DNA of 64,000 bases, from positions 163,943-227,942 of the forward strand of contig DF237005.1 of assembly GCA_000708835.1 (NCBI GenBank), in the 5' to 3' direction. The number at the start of each line of letters is the position of its first letter. The stretch's first letter is position 1. Position numbers and translations under genes: made by a program. This DNA comes from Klebsormidium nitens. Its lineage: Eukaryota > Streptophyta > Klebsormidiophyceae > Klebsormidiales > Klebsormidiaceae. Shown in pieces: positions 1 to 10,671 of this stretch. Below the pieces are notes generated by a model. The model did not search any database. It saw only the letters and a program-made list of their open reading frames with translations, and had not been told where the DNA came from.

Positions 1-503
1 TATATCGGGTTTAAGTTCTCTCCGTAAGCGAAGGACGATATTGTCCGTTAGCAGGAGCGCGGAGTGAGAGGCGTATCAATGGATCAGAGATGAAAAGTTA
101 AAGGCATGGCAGGATGAAAGTTTGAATACGATCAAGACGCAGAAAATAGCTCAAGAAGATGACGAACCTATTGCGACTCTTCCAGCACTAATTGAGTTCG
201 CCCAACGCATTGCCGGGCGCTGTCAGAAGTACCAGGATTACATGGTGCTGACTAGATGGTTGACTGCACACGACGGACCTCTACATCGATCGACCCCTTC
301 TGTACGCTTTCCGGAACTGGTGCGACATGCTGTGCCGGGTTGCAGCAGAAAAGACCCCTCGTGCAGGGTTCCCCCCTCTCATTCGTGCTTGGGGCGCAGT
401 ACAACGAGTTCTTTTCATCACTGTCAGCTTTGTGAGGTTTAATATAAACGAAACTGAAAAAGAGAAGATATCTGTTGGGATCAAGGCGGTATCTCTGCCC
501 CAC
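1..503. other. No supported gene; probable intron of the SMP/LEA gene
   Basis: This stretch follows the donor of the last SMP exon I can place (exon ends at 504 on the minus strand). The third SMP domain there is only half complete, so one or more further exons should lie to the left, probably outside the window. I looked on the minus strand for an in-phase exon resembling the second half of an SMP domain and did not find one. A plus-strand open frame at 122-442 begins with TTG and has no family resemblance. Confidence 0.4.
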
Positions 504-3500
504 CTGAGCTGCGCGCGCGTCCCCCGGGTCGACCGGCTTGTCCGCGCGCGCGTGGCCCGCCACCTCGAGCGCCTCCCCAATCAGCACGGGGTCGTCAAGT
601 GCTGTGAGGTAACGCATCAGAGGGCTTCAAAAGCAAAATTAGAATGGTTACATAAAAGCTTTGTTTTCGATACGCATCTAATCAACCGGCGTGCTTTTTC
701 TTAAGATCAAGTTGCAGACCCCGGAGACCGGCCAGGTTTTCTTAGTTAAGCCAAGAAGGCGGCTTAGCCAACGAATGTCTGGTTCCTCAAAGCGTACCCG
801 GAAAATGGCTCTTTCTAGAGAGTCCGATGGTCTGTCAAAGCGCGGTCGAGAACTCCGGACCTTAACGGCTTGGATTGTGAGCATGTTCGAAACCTATCTA
901 CGTACGCAACCAAGTTTGCGCCAACCAAAGCGCCGGAGCGCTTTGATCTGCGCTCCTTCGTTCCGTGTCTTTTCACCGGCACTCTCAAGTACGGCAGTCC
1001 CACCGAACCCAGGGAGGTACGTTCAAAAGGAGCGCGCGCACGCGCACCTGGCTTGTACCCGTGCGGGTAGCGCGGCTCGTGCGCCGCGACGCGCTCCGCG
1101 GCCTCGTTGAACGCCGCGGCCGCCTGCATGTGCGCCGCGATGCCGCGCGCGTGCGACACGTGGAACGGATCGTTGCGCTGCTCCGCGCTCTGCACGCGCC
1201 GCGCGTCTTCGCCCGTCGCGGGCTTGTCCATCGGCAGCCGCCGGGCCGCGTCCTGCAGCGACGGGTTTCTGGAAGTCGTAGAAAAGTTTTCCCAAAACTT
1301 TGAAGGTTACCCGAATTTTACCCCTTGAGTTGGAAGCTGTAAGAAATCTGCAGACTTTCCCATTTTTTGGGCTTTTTGAAATCATCATATTTCTTGCGGA
1401 GATTGGAGATCTGCGGATCTTATGGGCTCAAAACTTTAAATGCCCCTTTGCGCTACCAAGGGAAGGGGAATAACAACTTGCAAACATGATGGAGTACCTC
1501 CAGAGCCCTACCCAGTTGCAGTTAACAACTAGGAGTTGCTGACATCATGAATAAAAGTGGCAGCGATGTTTCACTAGCAACTCCAGACAATCAGGAAATC
1601 GTTGAACGGCGGCTCTAGAGCTTCGAGAGCGCACGTTGATCTCTAGCATCCGTCGCGCTTGCTTCGGTCCTGCTTTTGCTTCACTGTTGGTAGACAGATC
1701 CAAACCCAGCGTGCTCAGCAAGCCCGCGAGGTCAGCTTACACTAGTTGCCTTTTCAAAGGCTCATCCTAGGAAGAGCCCTGTGAACAGGATGCAGAAGGC
1801 GCGGAAATTCTGAGAAATGTTTTGGAAGCAGACTTTTAAGACCCACCTTGAGAACCTCCCCTAGTCTGTGGGGCGTCCCCTCGTATGTCACCGTTCCGTC
1901 CGTCTCAAAGATCAGCTTCCGCTCGTTCTCGGTCGCCGCCTTTTCTGCTTCGGCGGCCAGATCACTGCTGATCTGGACTCCCGAGGTCGCCCTTGCCACT
2001 GCGCTCTGCACCGAAGTACAGTTGGAGGCACTAAGGAGGGTTCCAGAGACATTCCAGAAGCATTTTAGAAGAGAGTTGTGAAAAAAAATTGTCCGCTGGT
2101 AACTTTCCCGTTGCTTCGAGTTGTTACGAATGTGCACAGACAATCACATCAAGGAACGGTTAGGTAAGATACCTAACTCTCGGCTGATAGAAGCCTTCTC
2201 AGCTATCCATGCTGAAAAGTTACACGCGTTCCCAGATTCCTTCTCCTCCGTCTGATCTTGAGAGGGCAAGAGTGTCTTCAACTCAGAGTCTCGCTTCTTA
2301 CATGTCCTTCTGGGCGGAAACTATAAGCTAGTATAATCTCCGCGAAGCTGTCTCTGGTAAATTCACCAGACCTCGCCTCGTCAAAGAGGGCGTCGGAGGA
2401 CTGGTCCTACCTCAAGCGACCAAATTGGCCCGCATCAGGGCCAGCTTAATTGGCGAAGGCAATTTTCAAGATGGGATGTGATCCATCACTTTGATTTTTC
2501 CCCCAGGACTCGAATCAAAAGTGTACCTTGAAACCTGACGCCCTTTGGATCACTTCCATATGAACAAAAAGAGATAGAGTTTAAGCTCTCTTAAGACCGC
2601 CTAACAATACTGCTTGGCCGGGGGGTTTAAGCCTGACCTGGATGGCGCTCGCGTCGCTCGCGTCGACGGGCTTGTCTCCGCGCGCGTGGCCCGCGGCCTC
2701 GAGCGCCTCTCCGATGGTGACGCTGTCCTCTCCGCGCTTGGCTGCAGAAAATAGGGAGCCGCTTATCGTGCAGATTTTGGTGGGTTCAGGAGTATTGGCA
2801 GTTTTGTTCGAATTCCTCTCGATTCTGCTCGGATGAATCTTTTCAATTTGGGGCAAAACGCGTGTCAAGACGAGCGGTTCAAAGTGTTTCTAGTGCGACA
2901 AACACGAGCTGATCCGCAACCTACATTCAGCTGGACTTTGAACCCGACAAAAATACTTCAAAGGGATCTATTTTGCGCCCCTTCTTCTGGTCAGCTATCC
3001 GCAGGAAAATTCCAGAGACAGAGAATCACGTGCTAGTCCTGATCAATAACTTTCCCTTTTTCTTTTCGCGCAAAAATAGGTGCCCATGTTTTGAAATCCT
3101 CTCATTGTTTTACCAGTGCCCATGAAAACATTCGCGCGGCAAAGTCACATCCAAAATTACTCTCTGCTTCGTTCCAAAGCTCGCTCCTGGGAAAGGGCCC
3201 AAGACAGGCTTCGCTCACTTCTTCAACTCAAAGCAATTAGTACAAACTGAAACTATCATGAACCCCTGCATACATTCGCAAAAAAAGTCGTTGCTTCCGT
3301 ACTCAATCAACACTGAGCCGACCTCTTCCACGACGACCCACTTCATCCCTCTCACAACGTCCTGGACCTTTCTTCCAATCCTTGGTCAAGTATCTTGATT
3401 GCATTTCTCCAAACTACTTTTCCTGCCTGAAAACCCTCCCCTCAAGCAATTTCCCGTCACATTTTCTCTGACTACCCCAACCACATTTTCTCGGAAGCTT

Positions 3501-3978
3501 CTCCGCCCCCTGACAACCACCCATCAAACATATTTCAACTTCATTTGCCCACTAGCTCGGGGCTTCCCGGCTCACCGAACTCCTTGTGTAGCTCCTCGGA
3601 CAGGCTGGGCCCCCTACGGGGGGACAGCGGCGCCTGCGGCTTGCCCCCCCGCCGCTTCTGCGCCCGGTGCTCCTGGAAGCGCGCGCGCGCGTCCTCGTCC
3701 GACTCGCCCACCTCAGCCTGCTGACGCCCCGCTGACGTGGCGATCGTGGGCGCGCTCTCCTCGCGTAGCTGCTCCATGCCGCCCAAAGTGTGCGCGCGCG
3801 CCTCCTTCGCCCGGGGCCCTTCCCCGTGGGATGCGAAGCTCTCGGGGAGCTGCTTGCGCCGCAGGCCCTGTTCTTGGGTGCCAATGTGCCCGGGGTCCGT
3901 CTGTTGGGGCCTTTCTGTAGCGCCCGGAGGAGTGTCGGTCTTCTGGCGCTTCTCGTCGGTCGCCTGTTGGCTCGCCAT
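504..3978 (-). CDS. LEA protein, seed-maturation-protein (SMP) type, 3' end missing
   Basis: Late-embryogenesis-abundant protein of the SMP family, hydrophilic proteins linked in plants to desiccation and stress tolerance. My exons are 3978-3576, 2741-2638, 2005-1847, 1252-1048 and 601-504; phases agree at every junction, giving 323 codons so far. Exon 1 (ATG at 3978) is a charged, Gln/Arg/Glu-rich leader. Exons 2-3 form SMP domain 1: TIGEALEAAGHARGDKPVD, then SAVARATSGVQISSDLAAEA. Exon 4 is domain 2, with LPMDKPATGEDARRVQSAEQ and a GIAAHMQAAAAFNEA helix. Exon 5 opens domain 3 (LIGEALEVAGHARADKPVD), which is 69% or so of the way to being a repeat of exon 2 by eye. The second half of domain 3 and the stop are not found. 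The three-domain layout matches land-plant SMP proteins. Family assignment is firm; exact exon edges are inferred. Confidence 0.82.
2386..2544. repeat. Dispersed repeat, copy 1 (short terminal inverted repeats)
   Basis: This copy begins GAGGGCGTCGGAGGAC and ends CTGACGCCCT, so its ends are inverted complements over about 9-10 bp. It shares long near-identical blocks with 31902-32032 in the same orientation, including GGTC(C/T)TACCTCAAGCGACCAA and CATCAGGGCCAGC, and the GTGTACCTTGA block near the right end. The middle differs by indels, making this copy about 25 bp longer. It sits in an intron of the SMP gene. No target-site duplication is evident. It looks like a small non-autonomous element, but the class is unknown. 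Confidence 0.6.
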
Positions 3979-4324
3979 GCTTTGGTGGGTGCGAACACTT
4001 TAGAGCCGCAGTTGGATGCTTAAGGAAGGGGCGGCTTTGTAAAGCGGCTTCCTGCGCTTTAGTTGAATATGCTCGAAAGAGATCAGGCCCGACTTGCACA
4101 GGGGTTCTCCCCTCCCGTTCTCCTTTTGGAAGTCAAAAGACTCTTTCTTTGACCGGAGACACGCGGCCTTACGCCCCTCTCTCTGGTTCGCAACAGCAAG
4201 GAGCTTCAGGTTCGATCAAGCACAACCCAGCCAGTGTTGACATCTACCAAGCACGGGAAGACTTCAGGCTACCTGCCTAGATTGGACTTGCCGACTGATC
4301 AAGACAGCAAAATCTGGCAGGTCT

Positions 4325-4330
4325 CACGTG
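4325..4330. promoter_or_regulatory. G-box/ABRE-like motif upstream of the SMP gene
   Basis: CACGTG followed by GG lies about 350 bp upstream of the SMP start codon. CACGTGG is the core of abscisic-acid response elements, common in plant LEA promoters. A six-base palindrome is expected by chance every few kilobases, so this is only a candidate. Confidence 0.25.
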
Positions 4331-5168
4331 GGATGACATATGCAGATCTAGGGTTAGGACTGTGCTGTACACCAGGAATGATACGTCAGATGTAAGGCAA
4401 AACCATGATACCGAGTGCGTCCCAAGATCTTTAGACTGCATGAGTCGTCGACTCGTCCCGATTCGCAAGATCGAGAGGCGAATTGGCCATTGGAGAGCGC
4501 AAGCACAAGCTCGCGCCACGCGGAGCCCAGAGATCAGGTCTTTACGCGACAATCATAAGCTTCTGAGAGGATGGTCACTGAAGCTTCAATTGCACTGAAG
4601 CAGGCCTAAGTGGGCAATCAGTCTTGTCTGATTATGATTCGAAAGATGACAGTCTTCTGGGACTTTTATGTTGCAAAACAAAGATTCAGACGTTGGTCAG
4701 AAGTTTGTTCACTCCGTCAGCTGAGGATGCCAATCATGTGTGTCTATCTACAGCGTACCAGACCAGACCTCTTCTCAGTTCTAGCAAGTAGAATAAATCA
4801 ATAGTCGCGACGTTATTCAAGGACGCCACACATGAACCATGACCCAGACATGACGATGTTGAGTTGCACAAAACTATGGGAGGGTCACCGATTCACGACC
4901 CGTATGATGAAGGTGTCATGCTACTTCATAATTACAGATTGCTTTCGAAAGTACCGGAAGCAGATATCGACCTGCCAACTTTGCTTTTAACTTTCATCAG
5001 CCTAGACTGGCAGCTAAGAAAATATGAGAATCCTATACCTTATCTGCCCTTCTCCAGTCACCTCTACAGCTCTCTTAACCTGACCCTGACTAAACTTGCG
5101 CTGCCTGACAGCGGCTGGAATGCCCTTTGTAGCAACGCAGCTGCCTATAAGCACCTTCTACTCGTCTT

Positions 5169-5204
5169 CCCGCTTTCTTAACCGCTTTCTTAACCGCTTC
5201 CTTA
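5169..5204. repeat. Short tandem repeat, about 13-nt unit, three copies
   Basis: Three successive copies of CCGCTTTCTTAA (the last reads CCGCTTCCTTA) lie downstream of the esterase stop codon, beyond the AATAAA signal. It is probably a simple replication-slippage repeat. Confidence 0.8.
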
Positions 5205-5287
5205 CAATTGTCTCGTTCCTGTATTTACTTGCATGTCTCTTAAGACGCCTTTCCCTATCACTGAGCACCTTACATCTCCTCTCTAGA

Positions 5288-5293
5288 TTTATT
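5288..5293 (-). terminator. Candidate polyadenylation signal AATAAA of the esterase gene
   Basis: On the minus strand AATAAA lies about 40 nt after the esterase stop codon at 5333, a usual distance for a poly(A) signal. Supported only by position and sequence. Confidence 0.45.
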
Positions 5294-5332
5294 CTGGCTG
5301 AGACTCGACCCAACGAAAACCTGCAACAACGG

Positions 5333-8300
5333 CTAAATGCCGAACGGATAGGTTTGAGGCTGCTCGTCTGCCTCCTCGATCCTACTCCAAACGGACTCTT
5401 TGTCCAGGGGTTCTACCGCGCGAGTCTGGTCGATGTGAATGATCTTGTCATGCTGCTTGAAGACCTGCAGCGGGAAAGGAAGCAACCGGTGACCAACTCT
5501 CCTGCCATCACCCTGTGACGTGATCATGCTTATCTTTTTTTGAGATAAGCACTCGAGGTCTGGGAAGCGACTGCAAAAACGAGTCACGATCAACACATAA
5601 AAGTATGATTTATGATTCCAATACGTCTCCTGCAGACGTTCCAAAATGGAGGCCAGTTGGAGGGGTCTGATTGTCATTGGAAGAGCTTGTCGAACTCCAT
5701 GGGAATTCAAGTATGATTCGAATAATGATTTGATTTGAAAGTCTGCAAGATCTGAAACAAGCCCACGTTTGATGGAGGAAAAGGCTCCCCTTACGTTATT
5801 CACGGCTCTCCGTGCTTACAGTTTGGAAGACAAAGCTGCGTCCAAAAAGCGCGTAACTTGAACGCAGAGATATTCGTCTTATGTAAACCTGACCGCCTAT
5901 GTGGAGGGCCCCTAAAAGGGCCAATAACAGAGTTTCGTTAGCGGTAACCGCGTCTTGTGCCTGCTGCATGCTCAAAAAAACAGGTGACTCCAAGTTGATC
6001 TCAGCCGCTCATCACAAGAAAGTCGACGCTCACCTTGGCCCTGTAGTAGTTGTCACGATCCTGAGTTTCCTCTGAGTAAACGAGACCGATGGAGCGCTTC
6101 CAGAGGCAGAGCTCGCGCGGCTCGACCCACCGGCAATCGAGCAGGAAGTTTGTGGGCGACACCTGACAAGAAGAGAAGGCTTAACGGTCGCCCTGGGCCG
6201 GCCAGCTGTGATACACACGGGCCGATTTGAAGCTCAATCAAGCTTTGTTCTGTGGGGACCTCATCCCAGCTTTTATAATGCAGGGTATGTTTCTCTCAAG
6301 GAATCCGTCAACCAGGTCTCAGAAACGGTGAGGACGAATCTGTGCCAGTGCTAACAAAGACAAAAGGACCGTAAGGACTTTAAAGTATCAAAGTCAGCCA
6401 CATAATGGACTCCCAAAAAGAAACCTTCCGTTCTTTAAAGTTGTTGGAATGGAAGGTCGCGTTTCCACGATCATTGAACAAAATTCAGTCTCTTGGTCCG
6501 CCGTTTGCTGACGCTACTCATGTTTCATCGTAGCCACGGTGGAAGGCCAATTTCCAAGCAAGGGAATGTCGATTGTAAGGTTTTTATCAGACCACTTAAC
6601 ATTTGAGATTGCCAGAAGCGACTAGAATCTGGACCCTGCAGCTCGATGCCTTGATCTTTTCCGATGGGTAGGCTCCCTCACCTCGTGCAGGATTTTTTCG
6701 AGGGTGCCTGGAAAGGGTGGCTTTAGTCGCACGCACCGCCCCGGCTCGCCCCAAGCAGAAGCCGCAGTCAGGGTTCCGGAGTATGTGCTGCGTATAGAAC
6801 GGAACGGAGTGGGTGCGTTTGAAAGGATTTCTTGCCCGGAGCGCTGATTCACACTCTCAAACATAACATGGGACCAGAGAAGAGCCCTTCTTGGCTGAGA
6901 TATCAGCTAGGTCAAAGGGGCATAGAAACTTAAGTTCTGCCCTGATACGTACTTGGGGGGGGCAGGATTCTCCTCCAGGTGCTGCCCCCCAAGGTAGGAA
7001 AATGCGTCCTCTTTCTTTCATGAGTTGGAACCAACGGAAGCAGTGCCTGTCAGCCGAATCACGAGCTTGTTTGTCGAAATATAAAGCTCGGTGCGAAAAA
7101 AGAAATGAACCAGAAAGGAAACAACATCGACAAAGAGAAACCTGAGAAGAAGCAAGGCGTAAGAAGGGGAAACGTGTACCTGAATCCAATACTGACTGCC
7201 TGCTCCCCGTACTTCTCCTTCACCAGCTGCCCCATGTTCGCCTGATGCCACTCCCAGGCAACCTCCGTCTCGCGCGCATCGCTGACGTGGCAGTTGTGCG
7301 CCCACACGACGGCGCGGCACACCCCCCCGCACAGCGCCTCGCAGTGCTCCTTGAGGGCTGCAGAATCGCATGGCGGCAGATGAAGGCGTGATTTGGTGTT
7401 CGAATTGTCGAATCTCTGCTCCAAGTCGTCTTTTCTGACTGATCGCAGGACAAGATTGGTTGTCAAATGCGTTTAGTCGGCAAGAAAGGATTAGTGGGAC
7501 CACATCAGCTTCTCCGGGAGGCGGAATCTGCGAAGCCGCATCCCTTGAATCTTGGTGACGATTGCTTCGACAACAGGGTTTCAAGACCTTCTTCTCGTTT
7601 GATCAGAAGAACTTCACTGTGCGACCCGCTTTGAGTATCTCTCTTGGGTGCTTTCAACAATAGCCAGCACGTTTGTGACTTGCGAGAATAAACGTCTCAC
7701 CTTCTAGTGAGTTGAACATGTGCCTGTCGCGAATGGTCCAGGCGTCCTCGTAAGACTCGTAAATATTGCGGTAGTAGACCTCCGCATCTTTCACCACGAC
7801 GGCGTTCTGCAGCACGTCCAAGGTTGGAGGATGGAACTTCGGCATGCCGTACAGCGAGATTAGCTGCCAACCCATGGACGTAATTCACCCCTACCCTAGT
7901 TTGCCTCCAGTCGCGCTGCTTCCTGCATTTGATCCCAGAGGCAGGGCCGTGGACTTGCTGGCTGGACACGAAGTCGAGCGAGCAGGCGCGAAAGCTTTCC
8001 CGTGCGCGAGCACAGATTTGAGCACTTACCGGATTCTGGAGCTTGCAGCGAACCGTCCTTTTCTACAGGATCTAACCGTAAGACCATCAATCCGTCGTCT
8101 CAGAAAAGTTCCAGAGCTGTGAACTTTTCTGTCTCTGGGAGCAAGACAGGAAAGTACATTCCATAAGCGAGCGCTCCGTCCTTCACCTGCAACGCGAAGA
8201 AGTACTCGTCGTCCTGGCACCGGTGGCGGCCCGCGCGCACGCCCGCGGGCGGCCCCATCGCGCGCACGTCGCGCAGTAAGCACATGACGTCACGCTCGCA

Positions 8301-10671
8301 GCCGGGACGGCCGCCGGCCGCGGAGGCCGCGAAGCCGTACGTGTGCGGGTCGGGCGCGTACGCGGCAAGGCCGCGGCAGACCCGCCTGCAAAAGCGAACG
8401 TTAACCCGCAAAGGTTAAATATTGAAAGAAGCCACTTCAGTTTGCAGAAAAGAACGTCACTCCGCAGGAAATTGCTTGGAAACCTAGCTAGGCCTATTGA
8501 GGTTGCAGAACGTACATCGATCCGGACGATCTTAAGAGCTGTCTGATGTGAAAAGAAGATAACGCCAACCCGCAAGTGTTACACGGAACTGCTAATTCAG
8601 TTGCCTCTTGGATTGTGCAGAATATTGCGACTTGCATCGCTCAGATTTGCTGTCGGAAGCCAATCGTATCTGCAAGGGCTCATTTAAGACCCGGTCTCGG
8701 CGAATCCAGAAGAATCTGCGGGAGAGCTTCCGACCTTTCAAAAATCGAATTGCCTGACTAGATCCGAGCAACATCAACGATCGTTGGCAATTCATTGCGA
8801 AGACAATGCGTCGATACCTCACCTCGCTCGCTCCGCTGCTTTGGGGTCCTTTTTCTCTAAGTACTGGATAACTGCCTCTAGTGACTTGTATAGTCCGTGT
8901 AGGTCAACCCCGTGAATCGAGACCGCGTTTCTGCACAGAACGAGGTCAAACATTTCGAAACACAGATCCTTGAACCGCCTGTCCCATCAATGTCGAGATT
9001 AAAGGAGCAGCTCCACGTCATCATGCTGGTTGGCGGACTCGATCAGCAGAGCTGCATGTCAAGCAAATAAGTAGAAAGCGACGCATCCAGTGTAAATGGA
9101 GGAAGAAATATTGAGGCGCACGCACATGTCTTTTTGAGATCTATACATATGACCTTTGACGTCCCGTGCTTGAAAGCATTCGAGGAGAGCACTCGAGGAG
9201 TCATTCCAGGCAGGTAGTTCGACATCTCGAAGCAAACTCCCTGCCATGGAGCAGCAAATGTCTTCCACAAGACCCTTTAAGATTTCGAATTCCGTGAGAA
9301 AGTGCAAGACGACGTGCAGACGCAAAGTATGTGGAATCTTCAGAACTGGTTTCTCTGACACGCGAGCTTCACTTAAGGTCTCAAAACATAGCGTACCCTT
9401 TTGAATCCTCCTTCGAGAGCGCCTTCCTGCGCGAAGATCATATTCAATGCTTGTTTTTGTGGATGATGGGGTTCGATGAGAAGAGGCTGCACGACTTTAA
9501 TTCGGAATCTTGTCGAGTGCTCAGCATCGAGGTCACAGTTCAAGTGCATGGGACAAGGAGCTCAGCAAGACTACTGAGCAACGGGAAAAGGCATTGATTT
9601 CACGGCCTCAGTCAATCAGATTCTTCACGAGTTCCGTTCGTTTCGTTCTTGGCTACTAGATCATTTCAAGCGTCGCAGAAATGAGGAGTAGGAAGCGTCC
9701 TTTGCACTCATTGATCTCTGCATCAATGTTCAACCTCCAGTGTCTGTTGTTTCCTCACTCGTTGTGCTCCCTGGCCCACTCCAGGAACTCCTCCACCACT
9801 GTGTTCCGCCACATCCACAGGGGGTATCTCTTAAACCCCGAGAGCGCCGCGGCCGCGCTGCCGTCGGCCGACGCGCCGCTGACGTAGCGATCCACGCGTG
9901 CCATGTCAACCAGATCTGCCTCGCACACCACCAGCGAGAAATCCTGAACGAGGATTCAGAAATCATTTGAAAGTCTGTTTTCAAATCCTGATACCATCCT
10001 GATAGTAGCTGACGTTCGCTTTGTGAAACATTGGATGCACGGCTCTCGAGCTGCGGGGACGAATCGAAAACCAGGTTCCCTTAACGTCCGTGGAATGCTC
10101 TGACCTCCATCACCTAATGCCCCCAAGTCAAGCACACTGCAGAATCTCCTGAAGAGAAGATTCTTTAGCGGATGAGAAGTAACACAAACGAAATCAAATC
10201 CAGCATCAGAAGAAAAGGTGTCCGATGCGAATGGATATGGGTACAGCTTTTCGTTAACAACCTTGGAAGCCGTAGAAGCTACTCAATGCTATGTCATACA
10301 TCTATCAGCACCGCAAATCTGAACGTCAGTCACAGAGACTCTGAGTACCAGGTTTTCTCCCTCACCTTCTGTTCAATGAGGCGCTTGGTAATCCTGGCTC
10401 GTTCTTCATAGAATTCGTGCGTCCCGTGTGTCGCCTCCCCAATCATCACTATCTGCGCATCGCCGATCTGTCGTAGCAGCTCGTCATATCGTTTTTCTGT
10501 CCCATTAGGCAGCTCAAAAGCATGAGACCTGATTCCTTCGAGATGTAGCTTCAGACCTGCATCCTGTGTGCTTTTCCCTGATGAGGACGAGAGGTACGTT
10601 GCTTCCTCGCGGTCGATGCCTATCCTTCGGCTTCGCGTGTCGTAATACGCTGAAGTTTCACCGGCGTCCAT
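5333..10671 (-). CDS. Erythromycin-esterase-like protein (EreA/EreB superfamily)
   Basis: Hydrolase-fold protein of the erythromycin esterase family; the native substrate in a eukaryote is unknown. Nine exons: 10671-10366, 9943-9759, 8930-8823, 8385-8187, 7806-7701, 7357-7180, 6787-6682, 6162-6034, 5464-5333. They keep phase and give 482 residues. Family hallmarks in order: [19 protein letters not shown] (residues ~75-93, with the conserved GExxH), [98 protein letters not shown] (conserved WAHNxH), [16 protein letters not shown] and the C-terminal [12 protein letters not shown]. Length suits the family, and no signal peptide is seen. The family is mainly bacterial, so ancient transfer is possible, but eight introns show long residence in a eukaryotic genome. 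Confidence 0.9.

Larger units (their letters stand above)
3979..5332. other. Intergenic: SMP gene 5' flank and esterase gene 3' flank
   Basis: No exon with family resemblance was found on either strand. It contains the promoter of the SMP gene (right of 3978) and the 3' UTR of the esterase gene (left of 5333). Short open frames such as 4864-5181 (+) have ordinary non-coding composition and no recognisable motif. Confidence 0.5.

Noticed and set aside
122-442. Plus-strand open frame of 106 codons at the left edge
   Set aside because: It starts with TTG, has no recognisable motif and overlaps the expected intron of the SMP gene. Not enough to call a gene.
2480-2530. GATTCGAGTCC block suggesting a tRNA B box or tRNA-derived SINE
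   Set aside because: No A box or cloverleaf could be built, and the second copy of the repeat does not conserve the block.
4864-5181. 105-codon plus-strand open frame between the SMP and esterase genes
   Set aside because: Starts with a non-ATG codon, no motif, ordinary composition, and no splice context.
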